From: Candidatus Polarisedimenticolaceae bacterium | GTDB taxonomy: Bacteria > Acidobacteriota > Polarisedimenticolia > Polarisedimenticolales > DASRJG01 | Length of the DNA stretch: 46,984 bases | NCBI GenBank assembly: GCA_036275915.1 | Contig: DASUCV010000013.1 | Coordinates: 1-46,984 of the forward strand | Direction of reading: 5' to 3' | Shown: piece by piece, positions 26,901 through 34,472 of the stretch | Layout of the letters: each line of letters opens with the position of its first letter | Numbering within the stretch: the first letter of the stretch is position 1 | Made by a program: the position numbers and the translations under genes | The notes under the pieces: generated by a model | What the model saw: only the letters and a program-made list of their open reading frames with translations | The model's database searches: none | Told to the model about the DNA's origin: nothing

Positions 26901-27169
26901 CTGACAAGACGTCGGTTTCGTGGCAGGCGGAGCAGGGGCCGACGGAGTGGAATGTCTACACCGGCGATCTCGCGGTGCTCCGTGCAATCGGCGTCTACAC
27001 CCAAGGCTCGAACCAGTGCCATCTCGCGTCGACGACGGCGCCCGACACGAGTGATCCGGCGCCGGGGAGCGGGACGTTCACCCTCGTCACCGGCGTCACG
27101 AACGGTGTGGAGGGACCGCTAGGGAACAGCAGCACGGGTCCGAGACCGAATGGGAGTCCGTGTCCATGA
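23933..27169 (+). CDS. Secreted kelch-repeat protein with MopE and thrombospondin-3 motifs, tandem copy 1
   Basis: About 1,078 residues from ATG 23933 (GTG 23930 is one codon upstream). Signal peptide at 1-24. A conserved helical domain at about 30-150 contains AIEEVYWRHRIWPKENPGKK and RPITAGQLQAELNRMARDS, and faintly recalls SurA-type N-termini. There follow 14 repeats of about 49 residues with the core VWTGSEMIVWGG preceded by GGRYDPATDTW; these are kelch-like blades, and 14 fits two seven-bladed propellers. Next is a MopE-type motif (DGDGDGYGNP, DATDCND, VCDGVDNNCDG), a type-3 repeat (CDNCPLVFNPTQSDFDHDG) likely to bind calcium, and a beta domain ending GPRPNGSPCP. Role unknown; surface or secreted binding is inferred. 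Its stop overlaps copy 2 by ATGA. Confidence 0.85.
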   Translation: MRRTRGFVALLAVVFVSVAASHSASPRTITMEDRISAQRAIEEVYWRHRIWPKENPGKKPSLDAVMPESMLRSRVDDYLKKSNAAMSIWRRPITAGQLQAELNRMARDSRDPKLLQELFDALNDDAELIAETLARPILADRLIRSWYAGRHESIDFDIWWKSQALQSDFAAAAHPYVLPPLAATCAGGTWSPTRTEVPDPRYDHFTVWTGSEMIVWGGRSRLGPLSTGGRYDPATDTWEPISSVGSFPTTSSQSSVVWTGTEMILWGGTQSGSVHTVDTGARYNPATDTWRPTSTGANTPAARFEHTAVWTGSEMIVWGGTDYTFPGPVVGGRYNPVTDTWAPTSTGPGLPSPRVFASAVWTGSEMIVWGGTLVGPGTATNTGARYDPSADTWTEVPIDDGTPSPRQNSSAVWTGSEMIIWGGENSPSSTNANRYDPVANVWHVTSTAPLPGHSRLGQSVIWTGSKMIVWGGAGSVPAGCAYTPSTDAWSPIASAPSPTASGQMAVWTGTEMIVWGGGYYDDYNNYGGRYDPSTDSWVSTSMSPAVPSARESASAVWTGSEMIVWGGVINPFRSNSAYLNTGGRYSPATDSWAPTSHGADVPTPRRYHTAVWDGREMIVWGGTPAPTVGLNTGGRYDPISDSWRPTSIGVGVPPAGQYFVVWTGHEMILVSTSCAGGRYDPIADEWTSIATASAPSGCGSAVWSGSEVITWSGLNSSGGRYDPVADHWTSIASTGSLLGYRFDYTSVWTGREMIVWGGLGNSYYNDGARYDPSTDSWQPTSTGANVPSARSQAQAVWTGSEMFLWGGATPYQSPTDIGALYRPDTDSWTTAPLNDETPTSRTTFAMIWTGAQAIVWGGDPGTATGALYCACPNGSMFYRDGDGDGYGNPAITVASCDGTPPAGYVADATDCNDAAASTHPGAAEVCDGVDNNCDGVIDEGPGGFDADGDLVAGACDNCPLVFNPTQSDFDHDGEGDACDLNDGEIWQWRADKTSVSWQAEQGPTEWNVYTGDLAVLRAIGVYTQGSNQCHLASTTAPDTSDPAPGSGTFTLVTGVTNGVEGPLGNSSTGPRPNGSPCP

Positions 27170-30100
27170 AGAAGGCGATCGTGTTCCTGATCGTGTCGAT
27201 AGGAATCTCATGGGTCGTCGCTGCGACGCCACGCACGATCACGATGGACGACCGCATCGTCGCGCAGCGCGCGATCGAAGAGGTCTACTGGCGGCACCGG
27301 ATCTGGCCGAAGGAGAACCCTGGAAAGAAGCCGCCACTCGACGCCGTGATGCCGGCTTCGGCGATCCGCGCGAAGGTCAACGATTACCTCCAGCAGTCGA
27401 ATGCTCTCGATGCCTTGTGGCATCGCCCGATCACTCCGGACCAGCTCCAGGCCGAGCTCGACCGCATAGGTCGCGACTCGCGCGACCGCAACACGCTGCG
27501 CGAAATCGTCGAAGCGCTCGGCAACGATCCGTTCCTCATCGCCGAAACGCTCGCGAGGGAGACGCTGGTCGATCGCTTGATTCGGAGCTGGCACGGCGAG
27601 GGAGGCACGGACCTATCGTTCGAGACCTGGTGGGCTGAGACGAAACACTCGATCCCCATGAACGACGGATTGGCGACGACGACGCGTACCTTCGCACTTC
27701 CAGTTCTCGATCCCGGCGCCTGCACGCCCGACACGTGGAGCCCGACGGCGATGGATGTGCCGGATGGACGGTACGAACACGTCGCCGTGTGGACCGGCGC
27801 CGAGATGATCGTTTGGGGTGGTGAGAACGGAGGGATCGCCGCGATCAACGGCGGACGATACGACCCCGCGACCGATTCGTGGAGGTCGACGTCGCTTGGC
27901 CCGAACGTGCCCGCGCTCGGGCTGTACAGCACCGCCGTCTGGACCGGGACCGAAATGATCGTCTGGGGCGGGCAGTACACGGATCAGGTCGGTACGAGTG
28001 GGATCACCTATGAAGACAAGGGCGCCCGCTACGATCCGGCGACCGACACGTGGCGACCGACGTCGATGGGTGCGAACACACCGGTCGGTAGGATGAACCA
28101 CACAGCGATCTGGACCGGAACCGAGATGGTCATCTGGGGCGGGCGCGCCAAGGTCGGCGGCATTGGAACGGACGTCAACACGGGTGGACGTTACGACCCT
28201 GTTTCCGACAGCTGGATGCCCACGGGAGTCGCTTCCACGACGCCTAAGGCGCGAGAAGGCCACACGGCCGTCTGGACGGGAACCCGGATGATCGTGTGGG
28301 GCGGAAGCGGCATCGACGTCGCGAACTCGGGCGCGATCTACGATCCGGTTGCCGATACCTGGGTTCCGACGTCGACGGGAGTCGGCGCTCCGTCGGCGCG
28401 CTCGGGACATCTCGCCGTCTGGACGGGTAGCTTGATGATCGTTTGGGGCGGCCAAGCGTCGTCGAATTCCGTCAACACGGGCGGTCGTTACGACCCGGCG
28501 ACCGATAGCTGGCAATCGACCTCGATCGGATCTGGGGTTCCAACGGGCGACTCCAGCCGCGTCGCCGTATGGACCGGCTCCAGGATGATCGTCGCGAACG
28601 GAGCCGCTGCAACGTACGACCCGCTGGGCGACACCTGGTCACCGATCGCGACTGGCCCGAGCAATGGGCTCGGTGCGTCGGCGGTCTGGACGGGCACTGA
28701 GATGATCGTGTGGGGCGGCCTGAGGGGCAGCAGCGCGTCCAATACCGGTTTTCGCTATTCCCCGGCCGCGAACTCGTGGATCCCGACACGTACGATGCAG
28801 GCGGCGCCGCCGGCGGCGCGTGGCGCGGCTTCAGTGTGGACCGGCACCGAGATGATCGTGTGGGGCGGCTGGGACAGCACGGGTGGTGGTGGCTACCGTA
28901 ACACCGGCGGCCGCTATCGACCGGCGACCGATAGTTGGATGCCGACCTCCACCGGCGCCGGCGTTCCGCCTCCGCGCGAGCTCGCCACTGGCGTGTGGAC
29001 CGGGAGCGAGATGATCGTGTGGGGCGGCAACGGCAACGGGGGCGGCCGCTACGATCCCACATCCGACGCGTGGGTGCGGACCTCGGATATCGGCGCACCC
29101 TCCAACAGGTGGTTTCACACGGCGGTGTGGACCGGGAGGGAGATGATCGTCTGGGGAGGAAGCGCTTCCAACTCATCCACGAATACCGGCGGCCGTTACG
29201 ATCCCCGCACCGACACATGGCGAGCCACCTCGACCGACGCCAGCGTCCCGGTGCCACGCGCCGACCACGTCGCCGTATGGACCGGCTCACGCATGATCGT
29301 GTGGGGCGGGACCGGTGCGACGAACACAGGCGGGCAGTACGATCCCGCAACGGACTCTTGGGTGGCCACGTCGACCGGACCGAACGTCCCGATCGGACGG
29401 CAGGATGCGTCGGCAGTCTGGACCGGTGAGGAGATGATCGTCTGGGGCGGCTGCTGCACGAAGAATTCCGGCGGACGGTACGACCCGGTGTCGGACACTT
29501 GGCAACCAACCTCGATCGGCGCCGGCGTTCCGACCGCGCGGTCCGTGCCCACGGCGGTGTGGACTGGAAATCGGATGATCGTCTTCGGTGGTTCCGACAC
29601 CTCCCACTATCCGAGGCCGAGCGGCGGCGCGCTCTATGACCCATCACTCGACAGTTGGTCTCCGATGACCGACTGGTCTTACCCGAGCCGGGTGCTGATA
29701 CTCGGCTCCGCTGTATGGACCGGGTCCTCGATGGCTGTTTGGGGCGGCGATCCCTCCACCGCCCAAGGCGCGCTCTACTGCGCGTGCCCAAGTGGTCAGT
29801 TGTTCTACCGCGATGCCGACGGTGACGGCTACGGCGATCCCGGCGTGTCGATGCCGAGCTGCGACGGCACGCCGCCCGCCGGTTACGTCGCCGACGCGAC
29901 CGATTGCAACGATGCGGCGGCCAACACACACCCCGGAGCCGCTGAAGTGTGTGACGGTGTCGACAACAACTGCGACGGCGTCATCGATGAAGGGCCCAGT
30001 GGCTTCGACGCCGACGGCGATCTCGTCGCCGGCGCGTGCGACAACTGCCCGTTCGTCTTCAACCCGACGCAATCCGACTCCGACCACGACGGCGAAGGCG

Positions 30101-30411
30101 ACGCGTGCGATCTCAACGACGGCGAGATCTGGCAGTGGAGAGACGACAAGACGTCGGTGTCGTGGCAGGCGGAGCAGGGGCCGACCGAGTGGAACGTCTA
30201 CACCGGCGACCTCGCGGTGCTCCGCGCGACGGGCGTGTACACGCAGGGCGATCAGCAGTGCCATCTCGAGTCGACGGTCGCAGCCGACACGAACGATCCG
30301 GCGCCCGGGAGCGGGACATTCACGCTCGTGACGGGAGTGACCGGCGGCGTCGAGGGGTCGCTCGGCAACGGCAGCATGGGTCCGAGACCGAATACGAACC
30401 CCTGTCCGTAA
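27166..30411 (+). CDS. Secreted kelch-repeat protein with MopE and thrombospondin-3 motifs, tandem copy 2
   Basis: 1,081 residues from ATG 27166, in a 4-bp ATGA overlap with copy 1; GTG 27160 is possible but less likely. Same order as copy 1: signal peptide, helical domain (IEEVYWRHRIWPKENPGKK, RPITPDQLQAELDRIGRDS), 14 VWTGxxMIVWGG repeats, MopE motif, type-3 calcium repeat, and a C-terminal beta domain ending GPRPNTNPCP. The repeats diverge between copies, while the last 200 or so residues are nearly identical, pointing to selection or gene conversion at the 3' ends. The two are probably made together and may form a heteromeric surface complex (inference). Confidence 0.85.
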   Translation: MKKAIVFLIVSIGISWVVAATPRTITMDDRIVAQRAIEEVYWRHRIWPKENPGKKPPLDAVMPASAIRAKVNDYLQQSNALDALWHRPITPDQLQAELDRIGRDSRDRNTLREIVEALGNDPFLIAETLARETLVDRLIRSWHGEGGTDLSFETWWAETKHSIPMNDGLATTTRTFALPVLDPGACTPDTWSPTAMDVPDGRYEHVAVWTGAEMIVWGGENGGIAAINGGRYDPATDSWRSTSLGPNVPALGLYSTAVWTGTEMIVWGGQYTDQVGTSGITYEDKGARYDPATDTWRPTSMGANTPVGRMNHTAIWTGTEMVIWGGRAKVGGIGTDVNTGGRYDPVSDSWMPTGVASTTPKAREGHTAVWTGTRMIVWGGSGIDVANSGAIYDPVADTWVPTSTGVGAPSARSGHLAVWTGSLMIVWGGQASSNSVNTGGRYDPATDSWQSTSIGSGVPTGDSSRVAVWTGSRMIVANGAAATYDPLGDTWSPIATGPSNGLGASAVWTGTEMIVWGGLRGSSASNTGFRYSPAANSWIPTRTMQAAPPAARGAASVWTGTEMIVWGGWDSTGGGGYRNTGGRYRPATDSWMPTSTGAGVPPPRELATGVWTGSEMIVWGGNGNGGGRYDPTSDAWVRTSDIGAPSNRWFHTAVWTGREMIVWGGSASNSSTNTGGRYDPRTDTWRATSTDASVPVPRADHVAVWTGSRMIVWGGTGATNTGGQYDPATDSWVATSTGPNVPIGRQDASAVWTGEEMIVWGGCCTKNSGGRYDPVSDTWQPTSIGAGVPTARSVPTAVWTGNRMIVFGGSDTSHYPRPSGGALYDPSLDSWSPMTDWSYPSRVLILGSAVWTGSSMAVWGGDPSTAQGALYCACPSGQLFYRDADGDGYGDPGVSMPSCDGTPPAGYVADATDCNDAAANTHPGAAEVCDGVDNNCDGVIDEGPSGFDADGDLVAGACDNCPFVFNPTQSDSDHDGEGDACDLNDGEIWQWRDDKTSVSWQAEQGPTEWNVYTGDLAVLRATGVYTQGDQQCHLESTVAADTNDPAPGSGTFTLVTGVTGGVEGSLGNGSMGPRPNTNPCP

Positions 30412-30420
30412 CGGAGCTAT

Positions 30421-31356
30421 TTGCCGGTCACGGCGGGCGGACCCTATGTTCGTCCCGCCGTGATCCGAACGCCCACGATCGAGGAAGCCGGGACTGCTGC
30501 GGTCGAACGCCCTTCGGTGGACCGCTGCATCCAAGCGTATGTAACGCGCTGTCGAGAGCGCATCCCCTCATTCGTCGAGAGCCATTTCTCCCTCGAGCAG
30601 ACGTGGCGCCTTCAGCGACCCACGTTGGGACGCGATCTCCTCTACGCTCCTCTCAACTCGGCCTGGGCGCTGCCGTATCTCGCCCTCCGCAAAGCGGCCG
30701 AGGTGCTCGAGAAGGTCGGCTATCTGCGCCCCGCGCAGTGGGTGAAGCATCTGCCGTCGGGAGTGAAGACCGGCTACCAGATCCGGATCGAGCGGCTCAT
30801 CACGGAAGATCTTCTCGAGTGGGACCGGGAGCGATCGACGCTTCCTCAAGGATTCCTGAAGGAGCTGACGGACGCTCCATCGCTGAGGACGAACTTAGAA
30901 CGGCATGCGTCCGCCCGCACCGGCGCGGGCACGCTCCCGGAGCTCATCCGTGAGTTCTCGTCGGGACGCGCGATCGTGTCGGACCTCTCCGGGACGCTAC
31001 TCACGCTGCTTCTGAGCTGGCTGCTCCTCGGGAGCACGTCTCTGAGCCTGAACGGCATCGCCCACGGCGTGGCGAAGCGTGACGCCCACGACCGCGCGGC
31101 CTCGCACTTCTTCCTGGGAAGGAAGATCGGCTCGCGCTTCTACGACGTCTTCCCGCCGGCGGTCCACGAGAGCAAGGTCTGGACGATCCTCGTCGTCCTG
31201 TTCATCGCCCTCACGGCCGGGGCCCTGGCCTGCACGATCCTGAGCGACCCCCTCCGCAAGATGCTGGGATTCCACCGGAACCGCCTGGGGATCTTGCTCG
31301 ACGGCGTCGAGACGGAGCTGATCGTCCTCGCGCACAAGGCGAACACGAAGAACTGA
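30421..31356 (+). CDS. Conserved membrane protein of unknown function (possibly DUF6635-like)
   Basis: About 311 residues from TTG 30421 (GGAG four bases before), or 298 from GTG 30460. It has a soluble N-terminal half with RERIPSFVESHFSLEQTWRL and GRDLLYAPLNSAWALPYL. Two hydrophobic segments follow (about 200-220 and 250-272), and the tail is soluble. The motif arrangement resembles the uncharacterised DUF6635 family from memory, not checked. It starts ten bases after the kelch copy 2 stop, so it may be co-transcribed. I do not recognise a function. Confidence 0.6.
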   Translation: MPVTAGGPYVRPAVIRTPTIEEAGTAAVERPSVDRCIQAYVTRCRERIPSFVESHFSLEQTWRLQRPTLGRDLLYAPLNSAWALPYLALRKAAEVLEKVGYLRPAQWVKHLPSGVKTGYQIRIERLITEDLLEWDRERSTLPQGFLKELTDAPSLRTNLERHASARTGAGTLPELIREFSSGRAIVSDLSGTLLTLLLSWLLLGSTSLSLNGIAHGVAKRDAHDRAASHFFLGRKIGSRFYDVFPPAVHESKVWTILVVLFIALTAGALACTILSDPLRKMLGFHRNRLGILLDGVETELIVLAHKANTKN

Positions 31357-31391
31357 GCCCCTGCCGCGCCGACCGGAGATACCATGCGGGC

Positions 31392-31991
31392 ATGACGCAT
31401 GCGATGTCCCGTCTCGCGCTCGCAGTTCTGGCCTTGTCCCTCGTGGGGACGCCGGCGCCGGCCGGTGAGGACGCCGCGAAGCCGGCTCCCGCGCGCAAGG
31501 TTCTCGTCGTCGCGAAGGTCAAGGAGGAGGCGAAGCGCCGCGCCCTCGAGGACGCCGCGGCGGCGGAGCTCAAGAAGCGGGGCGTCGAGCCGACGCTGGG
31601 CTCGGACGTCCTGACCGAAGCCGACTTCGCGAGCGAAGAGGTCATACGCCACAAGGTCGAGAGCCTCGGCGTCGACGGAGTCATCGGGTACGTCCCGCTG
31701 TCCGTCGACGAGACCGTCCGGACGTCTTCCGCGCACGTCAGCATCGGCATCGGGGGAGGCGGCGGCGGGATGGGGATGTTCGTCGGCGCGAGCGCTCCGA
31801 TCGGCGGCTCGACGACGGTGCTGCGCAAGGTCAAGCTGCGCGCCCGCTACTTCGCGCGGCCTTTCGGGGCGCCTCTGTGGGAGAAGACCTACATCGAGAC
31901 GCTCAAGGACGACGTCAGCGGGCTCGTCAAGTCCGTCGCGAGCGACACGGTGAACACACTCAAGAAGAAGAAGTTCATTCCCGCCAAGTAG
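31392..31991 (+). CDS. Exported protein of unknown function
   Basis: 199 residues from ATG 31392 (ATG 31404 is an alternative). A signal peptide of about 27 residues ends at APAGEDA. The mature domain is alpha/beta with KVLVVAKVKEEAKRRALED, LGVDGVIGYVPLSVDETV and a glycine-rich loop SIGIGGGGGGMGMF, and ends with a basic KKKKF tail. The topology recalls small periplasmic DUF4136-like or GNA1162-like proteins, but I cannot assign it. TACCAT at 31380-31385 is a candidate -10 box. The APC permease starts 19 bp downstream on the same strand. Confidence 0.6.
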   Translation: MTHAMSRLALAVLALSLVGTPAPAGEDAAKPAPARKVLVVAKVKEEAKRRALEDAAAAELKKRGVEPTLGSDVLTEADFASEEVIRHKVESLGVDGVIGYVPLSVDETVRTSSAHVSIGIGGGGGGMGMFVGASAPIGGSTTVLRKVKLRARYFARPFGAPLWEKTYIETLKDDVSGLVKSVASDTVNTLKKKKFIPAK

Positions 31992-32010
31992 GGGCTCGGA
32001 CTCCCGCACC

Positions 32011-33348
32011 ATGCCCGAGCGCGCGCACGCGAAGCCGCCAACGGCGCTCCGATTGGGCGCGCTCGTCGCGGTCATGTACTTCATCGTGTCGGGCGGGCCG
32101 TTCGGGCTCGAGGGACTCGTCGGCTCGGTGGGGCCGGGGCTCGCGCTCGTCATCCTCGTCGCGACACCGCTCCTCTACAGCCTGCCGGAGGCGCTGCTCG
32201 TCGGCGAGCTTGCGTCGATGCTGCCGCTCGAGGGAGGGTACTACCAGTGGGTGAAGAGGGCGTTCGGGCCGTTCTGGGGGTTCTGGAACGGCTGGCTCTC
32301 GTGGGTGTACTCGCTCGTCGACATGGCGATCTACCCGGTGCTGCTCATCCAGTACCTCGGGTTCTTCGTGCCGGAGCTCGGGCGCGTCGAGTCGTGGGCG
32401 ATCGCCGTCGCGATGATCTGGATCGCGACGCTCCTCAACCTCCGCGGCACGCGCGCGGTGGGGCAAGCGTCGGGGTGGTTCGTCGCGATCGTGCTGGCGC
32501 CGTTCGCGGCGATCGTCGCGTTCGCGGTCGTGAAGCTGCTCGGCTCGAACCCGCCGTCCGCCGGGCTCAGCCCGTTCCACGCGACGGGGAAGACGTTCCT
32601 GGGAGCCGTCGGCATCGGCGTGTCGCAGGCGATCTGGAACTACTCGGGGTGGGACAACGCGTCGACGATCTCGGGCGAGATCGAGGACGCGTCCCGGAGC
32701 TACCCGCGGGCGATCGCGCGCGCGCTGCCGTTCGTGACGATCGTCTATCTGGCGGCGACGGTGCCGGTCCTGCTCGTGACCGATTGGACGACGTGGACCG
32801 ACGGCGCGTGGCCGGCGCTGGCGACGGCGGTCGCCGGGCGGTGGCTCGGCGCGTGGATGGCGATCGCGGGGATGGTGAGCGCCTTCGCTCTGTTCAACGC
32901 CCTCCTGCTCGCGTACTCGCGGATCCCGCTCGTCTTGGCGCAGGACGGCCTGTTGCCCGCGTCCCTCGGCGAGGTCGACGACCGCGGCGTTCCACGGAAC
33001 GCGGTGATCGTCTCGGCGATCGGCTACTCGGTGTGCGCGGTGATCCCGTTCGGCGGTTTGCTCGCCGGCGATGTCCTGCTCTACACCGCGGCGCTCGCAA
33101 TGGAGTTCGCGGCGCTCCTGCAGCTTCGGAGGGCCGAGCCGGAGCTGCGCGGGGCGTTCCGGGTGCCGCTCGGCGTGCCCGGCCTTGCAGTCCTCGCCGC
33201 GCTTCCGATGCTGCTGATCGGCGGCGCGGTCGTCCTCGAAATCCAGAGCCACGAGATCGGCTTGCCAGGCGTCGTCGGCGCGATCGTGCTCGCCCTCATC
33301 GGGCCGGTCTGGTATCGGTTGGCGGCGCGCCGAGACGCGTCAGGGTGA
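32011..33348 (+). CDS. APC-superfamily amino acid/polyamine permease
   Basis: 445 residues with about 12 hydrophobic helices. TM1 has the characteristic unwound region (MYFIVSGGPFGLEG), followed by PEALLVGELASMLPLEGGYYQWV, matching the APC signature of a glycine-rich TM1 and a conserved E in TM2. The helix order and length fit the family well. It is most like polyamine or amino-acid cation symporters, though the substrate is uncertain. The stop overlaps the convergent gene's stop by nine bases, so transcription termination must occur inside the neighbour. Confidence 0.85.
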   Translation: MPERAHAKPPTALRLGALVAVMYFIVSGGPFGLEGLVGSVGPGLALVILVATPLLYSLPEALLVGELASMLPLEGGYYQWVKRAFGPFWGFWNGWLSWVYSLVDMAIYPVLLIQYLGFFVPELGRVESWAIAVAMIWIATLLNLRGTRAVGQASGWFVAIVLAPFAAIVAFAVVKLLGSNPPSAGLSPFHATGKTFLGAVGIGVSQAIWNYSGWDNASTISGEIEDASRSYPRAIARALPFVTIVYLAATVPVLLVTDWTTWTDGAWPALATAVAGRWLGAWMAIAGMVSAFALFNALLLAYSRIPLVLAQDGLLPASLGEVDDRGVPRNAVIVSAIGYSVCAVIPFGGLLAGDVLLYTAALAMEFAALLQLRRAEPELRGAFRVPLGVPGLAVLAALPMLLIGGAVVLEIQSHEIGLPGVVGAIVLALIGPVWYRLAARRDASG

Positions 33349-34368
33349 CGATGCGGATACGTACGAGAACGGTCTCGATTCGAAGATCTCGGCGTCCACC
33401 GGAACTCCCCCGCACGTCAGCGGCCGGCAGCGCCACGACTCGAGATACCGAATGAGCTCGCCGTCGGCCTCGAAGTTGAGAGAATCGACGACGACGATGT
33501 CGTGGACGCGTCCATCGCGGGCCAGCACGGCCCTAACCGACGCCGTCCCGGAGGACCTGGTCCCGGGAAACTGAGGGGTGTCCAGGGGCATTTCGGGGCC
33601 GATGTCGCACGAGAGCTCGGCCGCGAGTTCCTCGTCGGTGCAGATCGGACGGTTCGTGGCTCCATCGGGTCGGGACCACCGCGCAGCGTCGCTATCCAGA
33701 TCTTCGAGCTCCATGACTCGGATCTCGAGGACCGTCTTCGACGCGTCTCGGCGACGGATCAGGGCGGGGAAGCTCCGCTCGTGCCACGGCCGATAGTTCT
33801 CGTACTCGATCGTCGTTCGGAAGCGCTGCATGGCCGATGCCGACGGCCCCGTCTCGTGGCGGATCGGTGCTCCGATCTGGGCGTCGATGATGATCTCAGA
33901 CCAAGGGAAGCGTCCGTGCTGGCGCAAGCGAATCTTCGTTCCCGCTCGATGAGATTCCTTCACGCTCTCGATCGTGCCGCCGGCCGGAAGCTTCGCGCTG
34001 GCGGCGACATCGATCGCGTTGACGACGTCGAAGATCCTCAGACTCTGATACGGGGCGTCCGTCAAGATCCAGGCGCGCTCCCCATCCTGACCGGCAATCT
34101 GATGTCGCCCGGGATAGTCGATCTCTTCGCGCCAGGAGCTGGGTGCGCGCCACCAGATCTCGTAGCGCCCCTCTTTCCCGTCCTGCTTGGCCTCGGCGAT
34201 CCAGAGCGACGCTCGCAGATGGAACGGCGGAGCGCCCTCGGACTTGATGTTCGTGACCTCGCGCGCGTGGGCGAGGGCGGTCGCCGCGTCGATCGTGCCC
34301 GGCTTGGATGCGGCGAGCGCACCCGTCACCGCGAGCACGAGAGTCAGGACCTTCGGTACTTCTCTCAT
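33340..34368 (-). CDS. Exported protein with LolA-like region and TonB-type C-terminal domain
   Basis: 342 residues. N-terminal signal peptide (MREVPKVLTLVLAVTGALAA). A region at about 25-230 resembles outer-membrane lipoprotein-sorting or DUF2092-type beta folds: RYEIWWRAPSSWREEI, ERAWILTDAPYQSLRIFD. The C-terminal 80 residues (GTASVRAVLARDGRVHDIVVV...YLESWRCRPLTCGGVPV) look like an energy-transducer TonB C-terminal domain. It lacks the usual Pro-rich linker and membrane anchor, so it is not a classical TonB. It is divergent from the kinase gene at 34470 and could share regulation with it. Function unknown. Confidence 0.65.
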   Translation of the reverse strand: MREVPKVLTLVLAVTGALAASKPGTIDAATALAHAREVTNIKSEGAPPFHLRASLWIAEAKQDGKEGRYEIWWRAPSSWREEIDYPGRHQIAGQDGERAWILTDAPYQSLRIFDVVNAIDVAASAKLPAGGTIESVKESHRAGTKIRLRQHGRFPWSEIIIDAQIGAPIRHETGPSASAMQRFRTTIEYENYRPWHERSFPALIRRRDASKTVLEIRVMELEDLDSDAARWSRPDGATNRPICTDEELAAELSCDIGPEMPLDTPQFPGTRSSGTASVRAVLARDGRVHDIVVVDSLNFEADGELIRYLESWRCRPLTCGGVPVDAEIFESRPFSYVSASSP

Positions 34369-34457
34369 GGCTGCCCCATCAACCGGTTACCGCACATTCT
34401 GCCCGTATCTCGTGTCGACCGGAGCATCTAAAATTCGGTCGCCGTCCTCCCAGCCCT

Positions 34458-34472
34458 TACAATCCGCCGATG
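34458..34472 (+). promoter_or_regulatory. Candidate -10 box adjoining the kinase start (leaderless)
   Basis: TACAAT (34458-34463) lies six bases before the ATG at 34470 with no ribosome site between. A second candidate, TAAAAT (34429-34434), is further upstream. No clear -35 was found for either. Confidence 0.35.

Noticed and set aside
24500-30300. DNA tandem repeats as a mobile or CRISPR-like array
   Set aside because: The periodicity (about 150 bp) comes from the coding kelch-type repeats and is in frame throughout both genes.
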